A stretch of DNA of 64,000 nt from an uncultured Marivita sp. (GTDB taxonomy: Bacteria; Pseudomonadota; Alphaproteobacteria; Rhodobacterales; Rhodobacteraceae): NCBI RefSeq assembly GCF_947488135.1, contig NZ_CANKYW010000002.1, positions 620,001 through 684,000 on the forward strand. Direction: 5' to 3'. Made by a program: the position numbers and the translations under genes. A model generated the notes under the pieces. It was not told the origin of the DNA and made no database searches. It saw only the letters and a list, made by a program, of their open reading frames with translations. The number at the start of each line of letters is the position of its first letter. Position 1 is the first letter of the stretch. Positions 59,530 through 64,000 of the stretch are shown one piece after another.

Positions 59530-60570
59530 ATGGCAATGCCCGAAGTGACAGTGCGCGGGGCCGGAATATTCGGGCTGAGCATCGCGTGGATGTTGGCGCG
59601 GCGCGGCGCGCATGTGCAGGTCGTCGATCCCCTTGGAGCCGGGTCTGGATCGAGCGGCGGTCTGGTCGGCGCACTGGCGCCGCATGTGCCGGAGAATTGG
59701 AACGACAAGAAGGCGTTTCAGTTGGAGAGTCTGCTGATGGCCGAAGCCTTCTGGGCCGAGGTGCACGATGCGGGCGGTGTTGATCCCGGCTATGCGCGCA
59801 CCGGGCGTTTGCAGCCGATTGCGGATGATGCTGCCCTAAGCCTCGCGGAAGAGAGGACCCAAGGCGCGCGTGACCTGTGGCAGGGACGCGCCGTGTGGGA
59901 GGTGTTCCGTTCCGATGAGGCCAGACCCTTCGCGCCGGTGTCGCCGACGGGGTTCCTGATCCGCGACACGCTGACCGGGCGGATGCACCCGCGTCAGGCC
60001 TGCGCCGCGCTGGTAGCGGCATTGCTGGCGCGCGGTGTCGAAGTGGTGGCCGATGCCCCGGATCGCGGTCCGGTGATCTGGGCCACCGGCTGGCGCGGGT
60101 TGTTGGACTTGTCCGAGCAGCTTGGCAAATCGGTCGGTGCCGGGATCAAGGGGCAGTCGGCGGCCCTGGCCCATGATGCCGGTCCGGTGCCGCAGGTCTT
60201 CGTGGACGGTTTGCACATCATCCCTCACGCCAACGGAACGGTTGCCATCGGGTCCACCAGTGAACGGGAATTCGACACGCCCGATGGTCTGGACGCGCAA
60301 TGCGACGAGCTGATCGCCCGCGCCATCGCGGCGATGCCGGTTCTCGCCGATGCGCCAGTTGTGGACCGCTGGGCCGGAGTGCGGCCAAGGGCGCGGTCAC
60401 GGGCACCGATGCTGGGAGCATGGCCGGGGCGCGCGGGGCATTTCATCGCCAATGGCGGGTTCAAGATCGGCTTCGGCATGGCCCCCAAAGTGGCGCAGGT
60501 CATGGCTGACCTTGTGCTGGACGATGTCGATAGGATCCCCGAGGGATTTCGCGTCGAGGCGTCTATGTGA
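59530..60570 (+). CDS. FAD-dependent oxidoreductase, MnmC(o)-type
   Basis: The 346-residue DAO-family flavoprotein begins VTVRGAGIFGLSIAWMLARRGAHVQVVD (FAD-binding GxGxxG). It continues GSSGGLVGALAPHVPENWNDKKAFQL, a stretch resembling the FAD half of MnmC, and ends with RWAGVRPRARSRAPMLG and FIANGGFKIGFGMAPKVA. Divergence from mnmD with a 47-bp gap supports a role in tRNA cmnm5U processing, but a glycine/amino acid oxidase role cannot be excluded. The ATG at 59530 is preceded by GGAGAG; ATG 59536 is an alternative. Its end overlaps the convergent MocR gene by 8 bases. Confidence 0.82.
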   Translation: MAMPEVTVRGAGIFGLSIAWMLARRGAHVQVVDPLGAGSGSSGGLVGALAPHVPENWNDKKAFQLESLLMAEAFWAEVHDAGGVDPGYARTGRLQPIADDAALSLAEERTQGARDLWQGRAVWEVFRSDEARPFAPVSPTGFLIRDTLTGRMHPRQACAALVAALLARGVEVVADAPDRGPVIWATGWRGLLDLSEQLGKSVGAGIKGQSAALAHDAGPVPQVFVDGLHIIPHANGTVAIGSTSEREFDTPDGLDAQCDELIARAIAAMPVLADAPVVDRWAGVRPRARSRAPMLGAWPGRAGHFIANGGFKIGFGMAPKVAQVMADLVLDDVDRIPEGFRVEASM

Positions 60571-62032
60571 CAGGGGTGGCGTCGATGGCCTTGGCGATCT
60601 CGGCGACGCCGGGATCAATCCGCGCCTGCGCGATGGAGCTATAGGCGAGACGGTAGTAATTCCGGGGCGGATCGTTCTCGGCAAAGAAAGCGGTACCGGG
60701 TTCGATGAGGACACCGGAGGCGCGCAGGCGCCTGGCAAGGTCTTCGCTGTCCACGTGGTCCGGCGCGCGCATCCAGAAGCTTGATCCGCCATAGCTGCCT
60801 TTCCCGGCAATCGTCAGGCCATGTTTGCGGATCGCGTGCTCCATAATTACGCGGCGATCGTTCAGCGCCTTGCCGGTGCGCCGGATCAGGCTGTCGTAGT
60901 GGCCGAGGCTCAGGAAATAGGCGGTGGTCCGTTGGGTCAGCCCCGGCGGATGGCGCAGCATCGACGCCCTGAGCGCGCGGGCCTCCCGGATGAAGGGGGC
61001 GGAACCGACGAGGTAGCCTAGGCGCAGCCCGGGAAAAAGCGACTTGGAAAAACTGCCGACATAGATCACCCGCCCGTCCCTATCGAGGCTCTTGAGCGCG
61101 GGCATCGGTGGTTTGAGATAGGCCATTTCGAATTCGTAATCGTCTTCCACGATCAACGCATCGAGCGCACGCGCGCGCGCCAAAAGACTCTGTCTTCGGG
61201 CCAGAGGCATCGTGTAGGAGGTGGGGCATTGGTGGCTGGGCGTGGTGAAGATGACGTCCGAGTTTTCCGGGATGTCTTCAGGCGGCAATCCATCCTCATC
61301 GACATCGACTGCGTTCAGATGACAACGCGAATGGGTGAGGATATCGCGCAAGGCCGGGTAACACGGGTTTTCGATCACCGCACGGCGGCGTTGGGTGAGT
61401 AAAACCTGGGTGGTCATCCAGAGCGCGTTCTGCGCGCCCATGGTGATGAGCACCTCATCGGGGGTCGCTGTGATGCCGCGCCGGGGCAAGGTGTGGCGCA
61501 GGATGAATTCGACCAGTTGCGGGTCGTCCTGATCGTAATAGTCACGAGTGAGCGCCGCAAAATCCCGCGCGCCAAGCGCCTGGACCGCGCAAAGCCGCCA
61601 ATTCGCGTGATCGAAGAGTTGCGGATCCGTTTGGCCGTAAAGGAACGGGTAGCGATACTGCGCCCAATCCTGTGGTTTGACGGGTGTCGCACCACCGGTG
61701 AATTTCTGGCCAAGCGCGCGGGACCAATCGACCGCGTCCTCGCGTGCCGGAGGCGCATCGAAACGCGGTGGCTCCGGGGCATCGTCGGACACGTAATAGC
61801 CCGAGCGCCCGCGCGACGAGAGGTAATCATTCGCCAGCAGTTCGGTATAGGCAAGCGTGACGGTGATGCGGCTGACGCCAAGGTGTTGGGCGAGCTTACG
61901 GCTCGATGGCAGCTTTTCACCGCGCCGAAACCGGCCCGACAGGATGCCTTCGGCCACCATCTGCTGAATCCGCGATTGCAGCGTGCCTTTGGTATCGGGT
62001 TTGAGGAAAAAGGTTTCGACCGGGATTGCCAT
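60563..62032 (-). CDS. MocR-type regulator (GntR DNA-binding plus aminotransferase domain)
   Basis: The 489-residue protein has an N-terminal GntR winged helix (LSGRFRRGEKLPSSRKLAQHLG then VSRITVTLAYTELLANDYL). A fold-type I aminotransferase domain follows, with the PLP-lysine motif VGSFSKSLFPGLRLGYLVGS. Members such as PdxR, TauR and GabR sense an amino compound through PLP and bind direct repeats. ATG at 62032 is chosen over TTG at 62038. Upstream, two copies of a TGG-x-CTTA element spaced 22 bp apart are candidate autoregulatory sites. The target pathway is not obvious: its neighbours are tRNA modification genes and an orphan binding protein. Confidence 0.9.
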   Translation of the reverse strand: MAIPVETFFLKPDTKGTLQSRIQQMVAEGILSGRFRRGEKLPSSRKLAQHLGVSRITVTLAYTELLANDYLSSRGRSGYYVSDDAPEPPRFDAPPAREDAVDWSRALGQKFTGGATPVKPQDWAQYRYPFLYGQTDPQLFDHANWRLCAVQALGARDFAALTRDYYDQDDPQLVEFILRHTLPRRGITATPDEVLITMGAQNALWMTTQVLLTQRRRAVIENPCYPALRDILTHSRCHLNAVDVDEDGLPPEDIPENSDVIFTTPSHQCPTSYTMPLARRQSLLARARALDALIVEDDYEFEMAYLKPPMPALKSLDRDGRVIYVGSFSKSLFPGLRLGYLVGSAPFIREARALRASMLRHPPGLTQRTTAYFLSLGHYDSLIRRTGKALNDRRVIMEHAIRKHGLTIAGKGSYGGSSFWMRAPDHVDSEDLARRLRASGVLIEPGTAFFAENDPPRNYYRLAYSSIAQARIDPGVAEIAKAIDATPVT

Positions 62033-62046
62033 GGGCAAAGCCTAGA

Positions 62047-62077
62047 TTGGACTTATCTCCTTGGCAATCTGGTCTTA
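62047..62077. promoter_or_regulatory. Direct repeat, candidate MocR-family operator
   Basis: TTGGACTTA (62047-62055) and CTGGTCTTA (62069-62077) are direct repeats 22 bp apart, about two helical turns, lying 15-45 bases upstream of the MocR-type gene. MocR regulators characteristically bind two spaced direct repeats of this size. Confidence 0.45.
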
Positions 62078-62121
62078 AGCGTCCGTTCTGACCCATGCCC
62101 CAGAATTTTATGGGCGGGGTC

Positions 62122-62145
62122 AAGAAACTTCGTACGAAGTTTCTT
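62122..62145. repeat. Perfect 24-base palindrome
   Basis: AAGAAACTTCGT is followed directly by its exact reverse complement ACGAAGTTTCTT. It lies in the 193-bp gap between the binding-protein stop (62226) and the MocR start. As RNA it would form a hairpin of about 10 bp with a TTT tail in the plus direction, and AA-rich 5' side giving a T-run on the minus strand, so it may also serve as the leftward terminator of the binding-protein gene. The rest of the gap shows only the direct repeats. Confidence 0.65.
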
Positions 62146-62225
62146 TCACGCGGTGCTTACTATCGCGTTAAGCCGACACGGGCGAGGCCAGAATTTCCCG
62201 TCCATGCCGGCCAAGTCTTATGGCG

Positions 62226-63701
62226 TCACTCGGTCCACCGCACCCCGGTCAGGTCCGTTGCCTGTGTCGGGGCGTTCTGCCACAATCCCTCGATGCGCGC
62301 ATCGACCACGGTCGGGAAGGCGAGCTGGAACAGGTAGCCATTGACGTAATCGTCCGCGATCATGGTCTGGGCCTGTGCCAGCATCTCGGAGCGCGTTGCG
62401 GGATCACTGGTCTGGCCAAGCGTCGTCATCAACTCCTGAAACTCCGGGTTGTCGTACTGGAAATAATAATCGGGGCGGGCGTAGATGCCGATGTCTAAGG
62501 GTTCGGTGTGGCTGACGATGGTCAGTCCGAAATCCTTGCCGCGGAACACCTCTTCGAGCCATTGTGCCCATTCGAGATTGGTGATCTCGGTCTGGATGCC
62601 CACCGCCCGCAATTGCGAGGCGATGATCTCACCGCCCCGGCGCGCGTAGGACGGCGGCGGCAGTTTGAGCGTGGTGGTGAAGCCGTCGGCAAATCCCGCC
62701 TCTGCCAGCAGCGCCTTGGCCTGTTCGGGGTCGTAGGCGGATTGCGCTGTCAGGTCGACGTAATCCGGGTTGTGCGGTGCAAAATGTGTGCCGATGGGTG
62801 TTCCAAGGCCGAACATCGCACCGTCGATGATAGACTGGCGGTCGATGGCGTGGGACACGGCCTGCCGCACCTTCGGATTGTCGAAGGGGGGCTGTTTGTT
62901 GTTCATCGCGAGGATCGTTTCGCCTTCGGTCGAGCCGACAAGGACCTGGAAGCGCGGATCGGCTTCGAATTGCGGCAGGTTTTCAGGTGCGGGGAAGCCC
63001 GCAAAGGCGTCGATGTCCTGCGCCATCATCGCGGCAAAGGCGGCTGTGGGATCGGAGATGAACTTGAACGTCGCTGCCTCGAGCGCCGGTGCCTCGCCCC
63101 AGTAGTCTGGATTGCGCACCAGCTCGATCCTGTCGCCTTGCACCCATTCCTCGAAGGCGAACGGGCCGGTGCCAATTGGGGTCTGCTTGATCTCGTCGAT
63201 GCTTTCCGGCGCCACGATGACCGCGTCGCCCCAAGCCATGTTGAACAGGAAGTTGCCGTCCGGGGCCTTGAGTGTGACCTCGACCGTTTGTGGGTCGATG
63301 ACCGTGACCTCCTCAATGCCTTCGAACAGAGCCTTTTGCGCGTTCGCGCTGTCATCTGCGCGGGCGCGGTCGAGGGTGAACTTGACGTCCTCGGCATCCA
63401 TCGTGGTGCCGTCATGGAAGGTCACACCGTCGCGCAGGGTGAAGGTATAGGTGGTGCCGTCCTCGCTGATCTCCCAGTTTTCCGCCAGACCGGCCACGAC
63501 CGAGCCGTCCGACGTGAAGCGTGTCAGCCCTTCGAACACGTTGGAATAGAGCACCGAATCAATCGCCCCGGCAGCGGCGCTTGTCGGATCGAGATGCGGT
63601 GGTTCGAGTTGCAGCGCGATGGTCAGGTCGGTCTGCTGCGCCAGCGCGGGTGTTGTCAGCAGAGCGGCCAAGGCGGCCCCGCGCAGGAAATGAGTCGTCA
63701 T
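62226..63701 (-). CDS. ABC transporter substrate-binding protein, family 5 (peptide/nickel/opine type)
   Basis: The 491-residue SBP_bac_5 protein has a signal peptide (about residues 1-20, ending TPALAQQ). Family blocks are LTIALQLEPPHLDPTSAAAG, VYSNVFEGLTRF-like, AENWEISEDGTTYTFTLRDGVTFHDG and IGTGPFAFEEWVQGDRIELVRNPDYW. It would bind a peptide-like or other solute in the periplasm. No permease or ATPase genes stand next to it; those are either elsewhere or the gene is an orphan. The ATG at 63701 is supported by GGAGGG 5-6 bases upstream. Divergent from panC. Confidence 0.93.
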   Translation of the reverse strand: MTTHFLRGAALAALLTTPALAQQTDLTIALQLEPPHLDPTSAAAGAIDSVLYSNVFEGLTRFTSDGSVVAGLAENWEISEDGTTYTFTLRDGVTFHDGTTMDAEDVKFTLDRARADDSANAQKALFEGIEEVTVIDPQTVEVTLKAPDGNFLFNMAWGDAVIVAPESIDEIKQTPIGTGPFAFEEWVQGDRIELVRNPDYWGEAPALEAATFKFISDPTAAFAAMMAQDIDAFAGFPAPENLPQFEADPRFQVLVGSTEGETILAMNNKQPPFDNPKVRQAVSHAIDRQSIIDGAMFGLGTPIGTHFAPHNPDYVDLTAQSAYDPEQAKALLAEAGFADGFTTTLKLPPPSYARRGGEIIASQLRAVGIQTEITNLEWAQWLEEVFRGKDFGLTIVSHTEPLDIGIYARPDYYFQYDNPEFQELMTTLGQTSDPATRSEMLAQAQTMIADDYVNGYLFQLAFPTVVDARIEGLWQNAPTQATDLTGVRWTE

Positions 63702-63910
63702 GATATCCCTCCGATTGTTGCGATCACTGTCGTGGGGAATCGCCTTTCGATCAAGCATGTGCTGCAATTTGCGCGGTGCGGCGCGCGCGCCGGTCTGGTA
63801 GAGGCACGGCCAGTTCGACCTGACAGGAGCCGCCGGATGAGCGCCACCGTCTCCACATGCGCCAAATTGCCCGTTGAAATCCGCGCGCACGGGTTCTCGG
63901 AGCCGAAACC

Positions 63911-64000
63911 GTGATTGACCCGATCATCCGGGACCGCGCGGCGCTGCGCGCGATGGTCACGCCTTGGAAACGCGCGGGGGAAACTATCGGTGTTGTGCCC
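63911..64000 (+). CDS. panC: PanC, pantoate--beta-alanine ligase (N-terminal start only)
   Basis: Thirty codons are visible before the window ends: GTG start, then IDPIIRDRAALRAMVTPWKR followed by AGETIGVVP. This matches the usual PanC beginning, in which VVPTMGALHEGHL should come next. The GTG is supported by CGGAG 8 bases upstream. PanC joins pantoate and beta-alanine to give pantothenate. The 209-bp gap to the divergent binding-protein gene shows no other convincing feature; a 25-codon frame ending on the panC start is too weak to call. Confidence 0.85.
   Translation, partial: MIDPIIRDRAALRAMVTPWKRAGETIGVVP

Noticed and set aside
62122-62145. Resemblance of the palindrome to loxP arms (AACTTCGTA)
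   Set aside because: loxP needs two 13-base arms around an asymmetric 8-base spacer; here the arms abut with no spacer and no recombinase gene is near.
62508-63914. Open frame of 468 codons on the plus strand across the binding-protein gene
   Set aside because: The minus-strand protein has a signal peptide and clear family blocks; the plus frame has none.
63839-63914. A 25-codon frame whose stop overlaps the panC start
   Set aside because: It could be a leader peptide, but there is no clear ribosome site and it equals the tail of an antisense frame, so support is insufficient.
1-64000. tRNA, rRNA, mobile elements, prophage genes
   Set aside because: Intergenic gaps were read by eye for cloverleaf ends, transposases, integrases and long inverted repeats; none was found, although a dedicated tRNA scan was not possible.

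Overview
The window is an alphaproteobacterial chromosome segment, most likely from the Rhodobacteraceae (Roseobacter group). The evidence is moderately high GC, AGGAG-type ribosome sites with frequent GTG and TTG starts, a long-form ribosome hibernation factor beside ptsN, the rimP-nusA-ylxR-infB order, a CTTG-N17-CCTTATAT heat-shock-type promoter before dnaK, and protein types typical of that family (DUF3035 lipoprotein, DUF1674/SDHAF4, tandem M16 peptidases, PstS-like/OmpA fusion). Coding density is very high. I saw no rRNA, tRNA, CRISPR array, insertion sequence, prophage or replication origin by eye.

Layout. 1-1450 (+): end of lptB, then hpf and ptsN. 1461-10899 (-): a surface-polysaccharide block with cysQ, a GT2 glycosyltransferase, galU, galE, a GT4, a second GT2, a GT14-type branching transferase and a two-part sulfotransferase. 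galU/galE make UDP-sugars, four transferases assemble glycan, the sulfotransferase would use PAPS, and CysQ would clear the PAP by-product. A divergent ABC-2 permease at 11018 may belong to export. 11849-16653: alkB, dnaK-dnaJ, radC. 16660-22025 (-): PstS-like/OmpA fusion, an unknown anchored protein, secA. 22200-24924 (+): parvulin, argJ, mutT and an unlisted 44-codon gene. 24993-30415 (-): rimP-nusA-ylxR-infB. 30549-33632: zur-znuCB divergent from znuA around one Zur-like box. 33626-39497 (-): tamA-tamB.

39694-41345: three poorly known genes (two small secreted proteins and a membrane-anchored winged-helix protein). 41363-44679 (-): rbfA, DUF2233 phosphodiester glycosidase, pmbA, inositol-phosphatase-family enzyme. 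44764-51021: dapB, a small secreted protein, SDHAF4, rsmB, heparinase II/III-like protein, purH. 51065-54899 (+): lspA, DUF3035 lipoprotein and an active/inactive M16 peptidase pair. 55010-64000: dapA, slt, a DMT transporter, mnmD and the separately encoded MnmC oxidase-type protein, a MocR regulator, an orphan solute-binding protein and the start of panC.

Most of the window is core metabolism and envelope biogenesis. The least conventional parts are the putative sulfated-glycan block, the inverted-topology winged-helix membrane protein, the 44-codon gene, and the short perfect intergenic palindromes. All calls rest on reading the sequence and translated proteins; no database or folding program was run.
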